The notes under the pieces were generated by a model, which made no database searches, was not told the DNA's origin, and saw nothing but the letters and a program-made list of their open reading frames with translations. A stretch of 64,000 bases of DNA from Verrucomicrobiia bacterium (GTDB taxonomy: Bacteria > Verrucomicrobiota > Verrucomicrobiia > Verrucomicrobiales > Akkermansiaceae): assembly GCA_947462875.1 (NCBI GenBank), contig CANHQJ010000010.1, forward strand, positions 62,001-126,000, in the 5' to 3' direction. Below, one piece after another: positions 42,812-52,157 of this stretch; within the stretch, counting starts at the first letter, position 1, and each line of letters begins with the position of its first letter. Position numbers and translations under genes: made by a program.

Positions 42812-44641
42812 TTATGGCCCGCTGACGCGGAGGCGGACGAATTGCCGATCCAAGTAGGGCGTGGGGAAGATGTAGATGAGCTGATTGCCGTTGATCGTCA
42901 CGTTAGGCCCGAGGGGCACGGGGGTCCAGGGGGTTTGCAGATCGGTGGAGGTTTCCACCACGAAGTGCGTGGCATAGGTGCCGGCGTAGGTGGAGGCCTT
43001 CGTCCATGTGATGCTCATGACGCCGCCTTGCTTCTGAATGCCCGGCAGTGTGTTGAAGCCCGTGCTGTTCATTTGCGGTCCGACGAGGAAATACTCGATG
43101 CCGTTCGAAACCCCGTCCTGGTCATGGTCCAGATTCATCGCGCCGGAGGTGTTGTTGTTCGATTGCCACAACGAGTAGCCCGCTGGTCCGAAACCGACGG
43201 TGCCGCCATCATTGTCCTGACGGGCAACGACGGTCACTGTGCGTGGATCCAAACCCGGCGGAATGACGGAGCCAGCGGGCACATCGGGGTCGGTGTTGAC
43301 GATGTCCACGGTGGCGCTGCCAACGGGAACAAGCGCGCTCCAGTAGCCATTGGCATCGGTCACGACGGTTTGCGGGTTGTTGCCGGCATCGGTGACGGTG
43401 ACGGAAATGTTCGGCAAGTAGGGTTCGGCGGAGTCTTTGACACTATTGCCATTCATGTCGCGATAGATGCGACCGGTGACGGTGCCGGAGGTAGTGCCGA
43501 CGAAAATCATGTAGTCTTCCACTTCACCGTGGGCGGAGCCAATGAAATCTGGAGTGCTACTGGGACCGAAACGGAAGCGGGCCTGGTAGGTGCCTGAGGC
43601 ATTGGCGGGAACGTTAATGGGGACAGGGATCACGAAGCTGCGGGCGCCTGTCCATGTGGTTTCGCCTTCGTCGACGAGATAGGCATTGACGTCCAAGCTC
43701 GAAAATCGTTCGATGTTGGGAGTATTGTTCTTAAAAACTGCATCTCTGTTCCAATCGATCCAGCAACGAAGAATGGCAGAGGAGGGAGGATTCTCAGTAT
43801 CCCAATCCCATAAGGTCAGAGTGACGGGAACGGTGACCGCGCTGCCCGGTGTCATCACAGGAAATACCGCACCATCTTCATCGTCCGCATTCAGTCCTCC
43901 CGACTGGTTTTTATCGTCCTGACTGGTGACAGGGGAGGGTTGTGAGGCAGTTTCCGGATCGATCGCGTTGCCCAAATACATGTAGGCAAGGTAGCCACCA
44001 CTGAGATTTTTCGTCAGGTTCACAGCGTGTGATGCAGCGGGATACGCCGCAGGGGCATCGCTGTGATCGAAGGCCTGAACATAGGTGTAGGAACGTACGT
44101 TGTCGTCATCGGTAGGCTGGGAGTTGGTGTAGCCGGGTGGAGAGATATTGCAATTGTATCCGTTTTTGTACGACTCCGTATCGAAAGAATTCTGCGTCAC
44201 CTTGTAGGCGATCGTGATCGTCTCGCGGGCGCCGCCGGGAATGGTGGCTTTTTGCGTGCCACGGAAAGTGTTTTGTGCGGGGAAGTATTCCCAACTGAAC
44301 CAAGCCGCGCCGGGACCCGTTACCGCGGTGATCGCCTGAGCCGCATTTGCGGGATCGGCCACATTCGGGACGCCGTAGGACAGGCTGATGGTAAGCAGCA
44401 TGGGCTGATTGGTCACCCACACGATGTCCGAGCTGCCCGTGTTTCCCACATCAAAGATCAGACTTCCCGTGCCGTTGAATTCGGCAGGTAGCATGGGAGC
44501 GGGGGAAACAAACCCCTGAACCAGATAGGGATTCCAGCTGCCTCCGGGTGGCGGTGGATTGCTTTGCTGTGCGGAAACGGCACCCGTGAGGATGAGAAAT
44601 GCCAGTGCGTGGAGGGCCAGGTGCTTGATACGGAATGTCAT
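42812..44641 (-). CDS. Secreted surface protein with GEVED and SdrD-B-like domains
   Basis: 609 residues with a signal peptide ending AVSAQQSN. Residues about 30-190 form a beta-rich N-terminal domain. Residues about 200-390 contain repeats of calcium-type D-x-D clusters and the GEVEDYMIFVG signature of GEVED domains. Residues about 395-480 resemble an SdrD B-like repeat (GRIYRDMNGNSVKDSAEPYL, VTDANGYW). The end carries a DHDQDGVSNGIEYFL thrombospondin-3-like segment and a beta domain (FVVETSTDLQTPWTPV). Probably an adhesin or envelope structural protein. The upstream region is AT-rich with TTTACG-17 nt-TACAAG as a possible promoter 13 nt before the ATG. Confidence 0.7.
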   Translation of the reverse strand: MTFRIKHLALHALAFLILTGAVSAQQSNPPPPGGSWNPYLVQGFVSPAPMLPAEFNGTGSLIFDVGNTGSSDIVWVTNQPMLLTISLSYGVPNVADPANAAQAITAVTGPGAAWFSWEYFPAQNTFRGTQKATIPGGARETITIAYKVTQNSFDTESYKNGYNCNISPPGYTNSQPTDDDNVRSYTYVQAFDHSDAPAAYPAASHAVNLTKNLSGGYLAYMYLGNAIDPETASQPSPVTSQDDKNQSGGLNADDEDGAVFPVMTPGSAVTVPVTLTLWDWDTENPPSSAILRCWIDWNRDAVFKNNTPNIERFSSLDVNAYLVDEGETTWTGARSFVIPVPINVPANASGTYQARFRFGPSSTPDFIGSAHGEVEDYMIFVGTTSGTVTGRIYRDMNGNSVKDSAEPYLPNISVTVTDAGNNPQTVVTDANGYWSALVPVGSATVDIVNTDPDVPAGSVIPPGLDPRTVTVVARQDNDGGTVGFGPAGYSLWQSNNNTSGAMNLDHDQDGVSNGIEYFLVGPQMNSTGFNTLPGIQKQGGVMSITWTKASTYAGTYATHFVVETSTDLQTPWTPVPLGPNVTINGNQLIYIFPTPYLDRQFVRLRVSGP

Positions 44642-44734
44642 AGGAGGGGGCGCTCTTGTAAACTAAAGCAAGATATGCGTAAAGTATGTATTTTGTAAAT
44701 TTTTCGAGCTCACTTGCTCAGACCGGACATCGCT

Positions 44735-46891
44735 TCACGGCTCGCCGCGGGGGAAAATCGAGGCGATGTCGGTCTCGATTTTTTCATCCACCCATCGCTC
44801 GAGCGCGCCTTTCATGGCGGCGAGGACCTCGGGGTGCTGGGCGGCGACGTTGTGCTCGCAGTGCTTGTCTTGCGCGATGTGGAAGAGCCGGAAATGGCGG
44901 CCGCCATCGGCGCGCGGGGTCATGATGAGTTTCCAGCGCTCGGTGCGCAGCATGCGCTCTTTGGCATCGACGAGGCGTTGTTCATACTCGGGCTTGAGCA
45001 CGAAGTGGTAGTCGTAGCCGTCATCGATGAACGTGAGTTCGTCCATGGGCGGCAGGGGTGGGCGCTGGACGTTTTCCACGCGGAACTGGATGAAGGGAAA
45101 GCCGGTCTCGGCATAGAAGGGCTGCGAGCGGGCGGCCCCGGGATTCCCGATCCATGGGGCGAAACTTTTCCCTTCCCAGCCGGGGGCGGGCTTTTGTCCG
45201 AGCAGTTCCATCAGGCTAGGGGCGATGTCGATGCTGCGCACGATGTGCGGGAATGTCCGGGGTTGCTTGCCGGGAATGTGGACGATGAGCGGGATGTGGT
45301 TTGTCTGATCACCGCCGTGGAAGCTGAGACCGTGGCCGAGGGTGGCACCGGGTTCGTAGAGGTCATCGCCGTGATCGGAGCTGATGATGACGATGGTGTT
45401 CTGGTCGAGGCCGTATTTTTTGAGGGCGTCGAGCAGGCGTTTCACGCAGTCATCGAACTGCCGCGTGCAGCCATCATAGAGCGCGGAGATCTGACGGGCA
45501 TCCGCCGGGGTGAGTTTGTTCCATTTGTTTTCCAGATCGGTGCCGCCGATGAATTCATCGATATCGAAGTCCACCGAGGTTTTGTTTTTCCCCTGATAGG
45601 CCGGATCGGCAAACATGCTGTTGTAGGGTTCCACCGAGCGGTAGGGGAGATGGTTACAGGAATAAAACACATGGGAAAAAAACGGCTGACCGCTGGCGGC
45701 GACCCGGGCGAGTTGGTTTTCCACGCGCTTGGTCACCACTTCCGGTGTGACGAACTGGGCGAAGGACTCGATTTCCGGAAACACGAGAAAGCCGAGATCG
45801 TGATCGAAGTAGAGCGGCACGATGAAGTGTGCCATGATCACGGCCTGGCTCATGTAGATTTTGAAGCTATCGAACGAAGACACGCTCACCTCCTGATGGC
45901 CGAGCGGCATCATTTGGAAAAATCCCGCGCACCAGTCGCCGATGGCGGAGGTGTGGTAGCCGGCTTGGGCAAGCTGCGCCGCGAGAGGCTGGGCAAGTGC
46001 GGTGGTTTGGGCGACCTGGTCCTTGCCCGGATACATCTGACGGAAGCCGTGGCTGTGCGGGTAGAGAGAGGTGTGCAGGCTGGTGTTCGACTCCAGGGTA
46101 GAGGCGATGGGCGTGAAGCAATGGGTGAATACCTGCGACCGCACCGCGAGTCCATCGATGGTGGGGGAGACGCCGGAAGCGGCGGGGCCATCGCTGCGGT
46201 TCGGACGGTAGCCGGTGAAGCCGAGCCGATCGCCGCGCAGCGAGTCCGAGCCGATCATCAGCACGTTCCATGTTTTCTGCTGCGGGGAACCGATTTGTTT
46301 TGTCGTGAAAGGAAGCGCGCTGGACTGGCGCAGCGTCCAGGCGCTGGTGAGCAGCACGATGAGGATCAAGGCCACCCAGCGCAGTCGCGGCCGGTGTTGC
46401 CAGCGCTGCCAGTGCCACGCCAGGGCGAACAGCAGGGCGGCGATGGGCAGCAGGGTAAAGACAGCGGCATTCAGCCAGCGCGGGAACCAATCGCAGAGGT
46501 GATAGTACCATTGGCCGTATTCCGCTTCGCTGAGGAAATACGGACGGGTGGCACTGAGGCGCAGGACGAAAAACACATGCACCAGCCACAGCAGGGCCAC
46601 GGCGCGGGCGATGGACCAAGGGCCACGGCGTTCGCAGCGATTTTCCCACAGCGTCCACCACGGCAGAACCGCGATGACGGCCGCCAGCCCCAGCAACGCG
46701 TAGGCGAGACCGATGTAAAGGTTTTGTCCTAACAGGAATGCGAGGTGCTGCTCGCGGGCGAGGGCGCTGAATTTGTTTTCCATGCCGCCGGAGCTGGTCG
46801 CGAGGCGCACGATGCCCACGCCATAGTGAAACAGCAGGAACAGGAGCAGGCCGGTCAGGAAATGCCGGATTCTGGGCGCGTTGGGAGGCAT
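44735..46891 (-). CDS. Membrane-bound sulfatase-superfamily transferase with Thr nucleophile
   Basis: 718 residues. About five membrane helices in the first 210 residues are followed by an extracytoplasmic alkaline-phosphatase/sulfatase fold: GSDSLRGDRLG metal site and VIISSDHGDDLYE metal site. Aligned on L-x-T-x-x-YPHSHG, the formylglycine position of sulfatases (CxPSR) reads TLESN, so the nucleophile would be Thr. That is the pattern of lipoteichoic acid synthases and phosphoethanolamine transferases, not of sulfatases. It may modify envelope glycolipid with a phospho-group. It follows the single-pass protein gene by 4 bp. Confidence 0.78.
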   Translation of the reverse strand: MPPNAPRIRHFLTGLLLFLLFHYGVGIVRLATSSGGMENKFSALAREQHLAFLLGQNLYIGLAYALLGLAAVIAVLPWWTLWENRCERRGPWSIARAVALLWLVHVFFVLRLSATRPYFLSEAEYGQWYYHLCDWFPRWLNAAVFTLLPIAALLFALAWHWQRWQHRPRLRWVALILIVLLTSAWTLRQSSALPFTTKQIGSPQQKTWNVLMIGSDSLRGDRLGFTGYRPNRSDGPAASGVSPTIDGLAVRSQVFTHCFTPIASTLESNTSLHTSLYPHSHGFRQMYPGKDQVAQTTALAQPLAAQLAQAGYHTSAIGDWCAGFFQMMPLGHQEVSVSSFDSFKIYMSQAVIMAHFIVPLYFDHDLGFLVFPEIESFAQFVTPEVVTKRVENQLARVAASGQPFFSHVFYSCNHLPYRSVEPYNSMFADPAYQGKNKTSVDFDIDEFIGGTDLENKWNKLTPADARQISALYDGCTRQFDDCVKRLLDALKKYGLDQNTIVIISSDHGDDLYEPGATLGHGLSFHGGDQTNHIPLIVHIPGKQPRTFPHIVRSIDIAPSLMELLGQKPAPGWEGKSFAPWIGNPGAARSQPFYAETGFPFIQFRVENVQRPPLPPMDELTFIDDGYDYHFVLKPEYEQRLVDAKERMLRTERWKLIMTPRADGGRHFRLFHIAQDKHCEHNVAAQHPEVLAAMKGALERWVDEKIETDIASIFPRGEP

Positions 46892-46895
46892 GGGT

Positions 46896-48014
46896 TCAGT
46901 CGGTCAAAGTAGTCGGCGCATCGATGCGATAGATGTCCTCGCTGATCAGCGCCTGGATTACGACGGACTGGCGTGCCTTGAATTCCGGCGAACCCTGGAG
47001 ACTGAGAATCATTCGTTGGGAACCTTTCGTCAGAGCGTTCTGGAGGGATCGATGCAGCGGGCTATCGCGGAGTATGTAGCCATACAAGGTCGCCTCGACT
47101 CCCGGATTGCTCAGACGGTAGGAGGCCCAGCGGCTCTCATCCATGAATTCCCCTAGGTAGCGTGGGGACTCTTCGACCATGACGCGGAACGACATGGCGT
47201 GTGGGGGAGGGGCTTGTACGTACTGGCTCCAAGGCGCCGGCTGGTAGTCCACATGGCTTTCCCAATCGATGCGCACCTCGGTATCTGAGATTTGTTCGAG
47301 CAGCAGAGCCTCGCCACGGGTTTGATCTATGACCGCGAGCAACTGCCAGAACGGCCTGCCCTGCAGTGTCAGCGGGCGCATTTTTGTCAGCAATTCGCAG
47401 GGTTGCGGTGTCAGGGGAGTGTTTTGATAAAAGGCCTCCATGCGCGCCTGCGTGGCCTGCGGATGGCGCACGAAGCGCACTTTTTCCTCAATGCTTTTTG
47501 CGGCGAGGTAGCTGCGCACGGTGGATTCGATTGACTTGATCAATTCACGCGCCGCGGCGTCTTCTGTCTCGAGCGGATGGAGCGGCGTTTGGGCGGTGAT
47601 CAGCTCCTGATCTTTGTCAACCAGTTGATAGACGATGACTGCCACGCAGATCAGGAATCCCATGAAAACAGCCACGAATCCGGCGGGGATTTTCCCTTGT
47701 TTTTCCCCCCATCCTTTTTCCAGGGTGTCGCCCGTGGAGACGGTGTCATGCATGATTTCATCGATGGTGTATTCGATGCTTTTTCCCTCGAAGTGACGGC
47801 GCTTCTTTACTTCCTCGACGATGGTCGCGGGCGTCTCGATCGGTGGCTCGGGTTGATCCACGACGCGCAATTGTGGTTCCCTGATCTTGCGTTGCGAGCC
47901 GATGGGGCGATCCGCACGTTGTTTTTGAATTCGATCGAGCATCGGCGTATCTTCGTCTTCGGAAAACGAATTTTCGTCTTTGTCAGGCGTAAGGGTTGGC
48001 ACTTCTGGTTCCAT
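46896..48014 (-). CDS. Single-pass membrane protein, unknown, partner of the transferase
   Basis: 372 residues from ATG 48014, which starts 12 nt after the -10 box; upstream extensions read through the divergent promoter region. A polar, acidic cytoplasmic N-terminus (about 1-130: DKDENSFSEDEDTP, KKRRHFEGKSIEYTIDEIMH) precedes one membrane helix (FVAVFMGFLICVAVIVYQLV), and a C-terminal extracytoplasmic domain (about 165-372) follows with no recognised fold. It is co-transcribed with the transferase gene 4 bp downstream. Confidence 0.65.
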   Translation of the reverse strand: MEPEVPTLTPDKDENSFSEDEDTPMLDRIQKQRADRPIGSQRKIREPQLRVVDQPEPPIETPATIVEEVKKRRHFEGKSIEYTIDEIMHDTVSTGDTLEKGWGEKQGKIPAGFVAVFMGFLICVAVIVYQLVDKDQELITAQTPLHPLETEDAAARELIKSIESTVRSYLAAKSIEEKVRFVRHPQATQARMEAFYQNTPLTPQPCELLTKMRPLTLQGRPFWQLLAVIDQTRGEALLLEQISDTEVRIDWESHVDYQPAPWSQYVQAPPPHAMSFRVMVEESPRYLGEFMDESRWASYRLSNPGVEATLYGYILRDSPLHRSLQNALTKGSQRMILSLQGSPEFKARQSVVIQALISEDIYRIDAPTTLTD

Positions 48015-48026
48015 ACTCGCGTAATG

Positions 48027-48055
48027 ACTATAACAGAAAATCTTGTTCGACGCAA
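48027..48055 (-). promoter_or_regulatory. Promoter of the single-pass protein/transferase operon
   Basis: Minus strand: -35 TTGCGT (48050-48055), 17-nt spacer, -10 TATAGT (48027-48032), ATG 12 nt downstream at 48014. It is the best -10 match in the window. Confidence 0.62.
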
Positions 48056-48081
48056 TGTTATATCTTGTGGTAAACACCCCC

Positions 48082-49182
48082 ATGCCAGCGCCGCGCATCC
48101 TCATTCTCACTGCCGCTTTCGGCGAGGGCCACAACAGCGCCGCCCGCAATTTGGCACTGGGTCTCACCCGCATGGGCGTGGAGAGCCGGGTGGTGGATCC
48201 CTGCCGCGAGGCGGCACCATGGGTGACGCACTTCCTCTGCAAGCTCTACCGATGGGTCACCACTCACACGCCGCGCCTGTGGTATCGCATCTATCTGTCC
48301 ACCGATGACATGGATTTTTCCCGACAGCGCTTCGGCTTCATGCGCAAGCCGGAAAAGTATCTGGCCCGCCTTGTCGAAGAATACCAGCCCACCGCCATCG
48401 TCTGCACCTATCCGCTTTATCCGTATTTCCTCGACCGCATTCTCTCCTCATACGCCGTAAAGCCACCGGTGTACACCGTGATCACCGATTCGATCGAAAT
48501 CAATGCCTCGTGGAAAAAAGCGCCCACCACCGCCTGGTTGGTGACGGATGCTTACACGCGCGATGCCCTCATCCGCTCCGGTCTGGCTCCCGAAAAACTG
48601 ATCGATACCGGCTTTCCCGTGCATCCGGCCTTTGCGGAAATGACGGGCGTGGATCGGCATGGCCCGGTGAAACCGTTTCGTGTTCTCTATTTCCCCACTT
48701 CCAAAAAACCGCACATCCGCCGCACCTCGCGCGCGCTGCTCCAGGCCTCGCCCGATGTGCAGCTCACAATTGTATTAGGCCGGAACATCCGCCTGCTGTA
48801 TCGTCGCGCCAAGGAACTCCAGCGTGAGTTTCCCGGTCGCATCAAGCTGCTCGGCTGGACGAAGCGCGTGCCGGAACTGCTCAACAGCCATCACCTCGTG
48901 GTCGGCAAAGCGGGCGGTGCCACCGTCCACGAAGCCATCGCCGCGCAATGCCCCATGCTCGTCCACCACCTCGTGCCCGGTCAGGAGGAGGGCAATCTGC
49001 GCTTGTTGGAAAAACTCGGCGGCGGCGCCCTGGCGGAAACCCCTGAGCAAATCCGCGCCATCACGACCGACCTGCTCGCCGATCAGGCCGCGCAGTGGCG
49101 TGCCATGAAACAAAAGCTCGCGCTCTATCACCGCAACTCCGGTTGCTACCAGGCCGCGCGGACCATCATCCAGGGGTCGTAG
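48082..49182 (+). CDS. MGDG synthase-like glycosyltransferase (GT28 type)
   Basis: 366 residues from ATG 48082; longer frames start inside the divergent promoter region. The N-terminal half has RILILTAAFGEGHNSAARNLA, quoted as the first strand and Gly-rich loop of the MGDG-synthase N-domain (GEGH). The C-terminal half has the nucleotide-sugar site GKAGGATVHEAIAAQCPML, followed by VPGQEEGN. It probably transfers a sugar to diacylglycerol to make a glycolipid. The divergent operon encodes a membrane transferase, so this region may build and modify envelope glycolipids (inference). Confidence 0.82.
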   Translation: MPAPRILILTAAFGEGHNSAARNLALGLTRMGVESRVVDPCREAAPWVTHFLCKLYRWVTTHTPRLWYRIYLSTDDMDFSRQRFGFMRKPEKYLARLVEEYQPTAIVCTYPLYPYFLDRILSSYAVKPPVYTVITDSIEINASWKKAPTTAWLVTDAYTRDALIRSGLAPEKLIDTGFPVHPAFAEMTGVDRHGPVKPFRVLYFPTSKKPHIRRTSRALLQASPDVQLTIVLGRNIRLLYRRAKELQREFPGRIKLLGWTKRVPELLNSHHLVVGKAGGATVHEAIAAQCPMLVHHLVPGQEEGNLRLLEKLGGGALAETPEQIRAITTDLLADQAAQWRAMKQKLALYHRNSGCYQAARTIIQGS

Positions 49183-49209
49183 CTGTTGGCAGGATGCCGC
49201 ATTCTACAC

Positions 49210-49237
49210 TTGTCGTGTGAAGCCGCACCGGTAGCAT
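49210..49237 (+). promoter_or_regulatory. Promoter of the enolase-superfamily gene
   Basis: -35 TTGTCG (49210-49215), 16-nt spacer, -10 TAGCAT (49232-49237), 10 nt before ATG 49248. The ATG at 49236 lies in the -10 box and is therefore an unlikely start. Confidence 0.48.
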
Positions 49238-49247
49238 GTGCGGCATC

Positions 49248-50693
49248 ATGGACACGCAGTCGATTTCCCGTCGTCAATTCCTCGCAATCGGTAGCCTGGG
49301 AGTGCTGGGGACGGCGGCGGCGCAACCGACACCCGCGATCAAGATGGCGAACACCACCGGCATACGCATCGAGCAGGTGCGATTCGAGTTTGAGGAATTC
49401 CGTTACCGCAGTCCGTACAAATTCGGCGGCATCGCGGTGGATCGTGTGACCTTGCTCAATGTCACCATCGACGTTTCCACGTCGGCAGGCAAAACGATCA
49501 AAGGCTTCGGCTCGATGCCGATGGGCAATGTCTGGTCCTATCCCTCGAAGGACATGAACTATGACGCCACCTTGCAGGCGATGAAGCTCCTCGCCGCTCG
49601 CATTGCCACGATCACCGGCGAGTTCAAAGAGCGTGCTCATCCGATCGAAATCAATCATGTGCTGGAACCCCAGTATCTCAAAGCGGCGGCCGATCTCACG
49701 CGGGAAAAAGCCCTGCCCACGCCCATTCCCAAACTCTGCACGCAGGTGACAGCCAGCGCCTTCGATGCCGCGCTGCATGATGCGATGGGAAAATCGTTAG
49801 GCGTGAGCTGCTACCAAACCTACACGCCGGAACTGATGGGCCACGATCTGTCGCGTTACCTCAATGCCGATTTCAAAGGCGAGTCGCTGGCCGATGCCGT
49901 GCAGGCGAAACCGCGCGACTGGATCTGGCTGTTTCATTCCGTGGGGGGAGTGGATGCCGTGGCGGATTCCGAGCTTACGCAGCGGCTCAACGATGGCATG
50001 CCCGAGACGTTGGGCGAGTGGATCAAGTACGACAAGCTGGAGCGCATCAAAATCAAGCTGCAAGGGGAGAATCTCGAATGGGACATAGCACGCACCGTGG
50101 CGATTGACCGGGTGGCGCGCGAGGTGCGTCCGGAAGTGGAGTGGAAGTACTGCAGTGATTTCAACGAGCGTTGCCCCGATGCGGACTATGTCATGGAATA
50201 CCTGCGCAAGGTCAAAGAACAGGCACCGCAGGCCTTCGCCAGCATACTGTATCTGGAGCAGCCGACACAACGCGATCTGAAGGCGAACCGTGGCAACGTC
50301 ATGCATGCCGCCGCGAAAGAGCATCCGGTGGTCATCGATGAATCGCTTACCGATTTGGAGAGCCTCTTGCTCGCACGCGAAATGGGCTATACCGGTGCCT
50401 GCCTCAAGGCCTGCAAGGGCCAATCCCACGCGGTCCTGATGGCGGCGGCGGGGAAAAAATACCGGATGTTTCTCTGCGTGCAGGATCTCACCTGCCCGGG
50501 CGCCTCGCTGGTGCACTCGGCGGGCATCGCCTCGCACATTCCCGGCCTGTCCACCATCGAGGCGAATTCCCGCCAGTACGTGCCTGCGGCGAACGCGGGA
50601 TGGGAAAAGAAATTCCCCGGACTCTTCGCGAGCCACGATGGCAAACTGCACACCAAGGATCTCACGGGAGCGGGGCTCGGGGCCGTGGGCTGA
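49248..50693 (+). CDS. Tat-exported enolase-superfamily (mandelate racemase-like) enzyme
   Basis: 481 residues from ATG 49248. The N-terminus [18 protein letters not shown] is a twin-arginine signal. The capping domain is followed by a barrel with the KxK pair in RIKIKLQG, metal ligands in [15 protein letters not shown] and VIDESLTD, and a late K-x-C segment (ACLKACKG). These are the hallmarks of the mandelate racemase/muconate lactonising group, which abstracts a proton alpha to a carboxylate, as in acid-sugar dehydratases. The exact substrate cannot be told. Export via Tat is unusual for this superfamily but seen in PVC bacteria. Confidence 0.8.
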   Translation: MDTQSISRRQFLAIGSLGVLGTAAAQPTPAIKMANTTGIRIEQVRFEFEEFRYRSPYKFGGIAVDRVTLLNVTIDVSTSAGKTIKGFGSMPMGNVWSYPSKDMNYDATLQAMKLLAARIATITGEFKERAHPIEINHVLEPQYLKAAADLTREKALPTPIPKLCTQVTASAFDAALHDAMGKSLGVSCYQTYTPELMGHDLSRYLNADFKGESLADAVQAKPRDWIWLFHSVGGVDAVADSELTQRLNDGMPETLGEWIKYDKLERIKIKLQGENLEWDIARTVAIDRVAREVRPEVEWKYCSDFNERCPDADYVMEYLRKVKEQAPQAFASILYLEQPTQRDLKANRGNVMHAAAKEHPVVIDESLTDLESLLLAREMGYTGACLKACKGQSHAVLMAAAGKKYRMFLCVQDLTCPGASLVHSAGIASHIPGLSTIEANSRQYVPAANAGWEKKFPGLFASHDGKLHTKDLTGAGLGAVG

Positions 50694-50702
50694 ATTTCGT
50701 GA

Positions 50703-50728
50703 GGCAGCTTCCCGCCGGAGCAGCTGCC
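50703..50728. terminator. Hairpin between convergent genes
   Basis: GGCAGCT (50703-50709) pairs with AGCTGCC (50722-50728) around a 12-nt loop, between the enolase-superfamily gene and the end of the four-gene operon. No T-run, so a weak candidate. Confidence 0.35.
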
Positions 50729-50749
50729 GTGGCTACCCGCGCCGTGTGA

Positions 50750-52138
50750 TCATTTTTTCGCTGGAGGCGGATAGAGGTTGAACTCGATGCGTGTGAAGGC
50801 GGCGGGATTGAACTGCGCGGTGCCGAAGTGCTGGCTGGTGCCGGTGATCTTGCCGTCTTCCGCGATGCCTTCCAGGCGGAAGGTGATGTAGTTGCCATCG
50901 GCGAACCAGGCGCGCACATCGCCGTTCTGCAGCAGGCGCTCGTCGTATTCCGAGGGCGCGAGGGCGAGCTTCTTGATGCGCGAGACAGGCAGGCGGATTT
51001 CATTGAAACGCGTCTTGAGAGTGAGTTCGCTCTGTTCGATTTTTTCGACCTTGCCGAGCACGATATCGCCATTGCGGAGGATGATGCGTTGCTCGTCGTC
51101 CTTCGGATCGGGGTTGTCGATGGGATTGCTCGGAACGCCGTTTTCCGCGCTGGGGAGGGTGCCGTCCCAGGTGGTGAGGAACATGCGCGAGACATTGACT
51201 TTGTAGCCGTTGCCAGAGCTCTGGCGGAGGTGGATGCAATTGCCGGCGAGGAAGGGCTTGTCCACATCGTTCCACTGCTGGACGAGGGTCTCATCCGAGT
51301 AGAGCGCCATGAGACCGGTGGTGGTATCCACAAACAGGCGCAGCTCGGATTTCTCCTTGCTGCGGAAGGCCTGATCGCGCTTGTATTCGCCGATCATGCC
51401 GCCATTGCGCATCATGCCGCCGAGCGCGTTCGCATCGGTGGAGCGCTTTTGCAAATACGAGGTGCCGTTGTCGAGCACGAGCATGTAGTGGTTGTCGGGC
51501 GTGTCCTCTGTGGCGCTATCGGCTCCGAAAAGGATTTGCAGACCGAAGCGGTTTTTCCAGGAGGCGGTGAAGCGGAAGCAGTAGCGCTCGGGGATTTTTT
51601 TGAAGTCCCTGGCCAGCGAACCACTGCCGCCGCCGGTGTAGGAGTTCTTCTCGAAGGTCCATGATTTTTCCGGGAAGATTTGCCAGTCATCCTCCTTGGC
51701 GGGACCGGTGTAAACGGCGGGGGAGACATCGGTGATTTCCAGATCCTTCACCATGTTGCGGTTGAGCTTCAGTTGGCCGGCATACCAGGTGTTGAGAATG
51801 ATGCTGTCCTGATTCACCGCCACGAGTTCACCCTCGATGACGTCGCCGGAGATGTTTTCGTTTTGCTGGCGGAGGTCGGGATTGAAACGGATGTGGGCGA
51901 TGTGGTCCTGGGCGGGTGGCGGAGCGATCTGCGCGGGGAAGGTGATGTCCTGCACCTGATTGAGAAAGAAGGGAGTTTCTTTTTTCAGGGTCGGGGATTT
52001 CCATTGCAGCATCGTATCATCGACACGGCCGAGATTGCCTTGCAGGCGATCGCCATTGGTGAAATTGAGCACGGGAAGCTCCGCTGCGGTGAGGACGCAG
52101 GGCAGGGCGAGCAGTGCGCGGGAAAGGAAAAGGTTCAT
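50750..52138 (-). CDS. Secreted beta-sandwich protein with NGD repeats, paralogue C
   Basis: 462 residues from ATG 52138 with the signal peptide MNLFLSRALLALPCVLTAA. N-terminal beta motif FTNGDRLQGNLGRVDD, then ITDV... and a central ConA/LamG-like sandwich (about 150-340: KKIPERYCFRFTASWKNRFG, LQILFGA, ELRLFVDTTTGLMALYSDE). A second NGD motif RIILRNGDIVLGKVEKIEQS lies near residue 370, and LLQNGDVRAWFADGNYITF near 420. It is the last gene of the operon and clearly homologous to the next two genes. No enzymatic residues recognised; a binding or surface role is inferred. Confidence 0.7.
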   Translation of the reverse strand: MNLFLSRALLALPCVLTAAELPVLNFTNGDRLQGNLGRVDDTMLQWKSPTLKKETPFFLNQVQDITFPAQIAPPPAQDHIAHIRFNPDLRQQNENISGDVIEGELVAVNQDSIILNTWYAGQLKLNRNMVKDLEITDVSPAVYTGPAKEDDWQIFPEKSWTFEKNSYTGGGSGSLARDFKKIPERYCFRFTASWKNRFGLQILFGADSATEDTPDNHYMLVLDNGTSYLQKRSTDANALGGMMRNGGMIGEYKRDQAFRSKEKSELRLFVDTTTGLMALYSDETLVQQWNDVDKPFLAGNCIHLRQSSGNGYKVNVSRMFLTTWDGTLPSAENGVPSNPIDNPDPKDDEQRIILRNGDIVLGKVEKIEQSELTLKTRFNEIRLPVSRIKKLALAPSEYDERLLQNGDVRAWFADGNYITFRLEGIAEDGKITGTSQHFGTAQFNPAAFTRIEFNLYPPPAKK

Positions 52139-52157
52139 GGCATGAAATGGGGCAGAA

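Noticed and set aside
44714-46732. Long plus-strand open frame
   Set aside because: Antisense to the membrane transferase, whose helices and metal sites are convincing; no motif in the plus frame.
14455-49796. Leucine TTA codons mostly in the context GTTAG[GA], and CCTAAC in Pro-Asn pairs
   Set aside because: Visually striking and seen in several frames, but a rough base-composition expectation gives as many occurrences as I noticed, so no enrichment can be claimed without proper counts.
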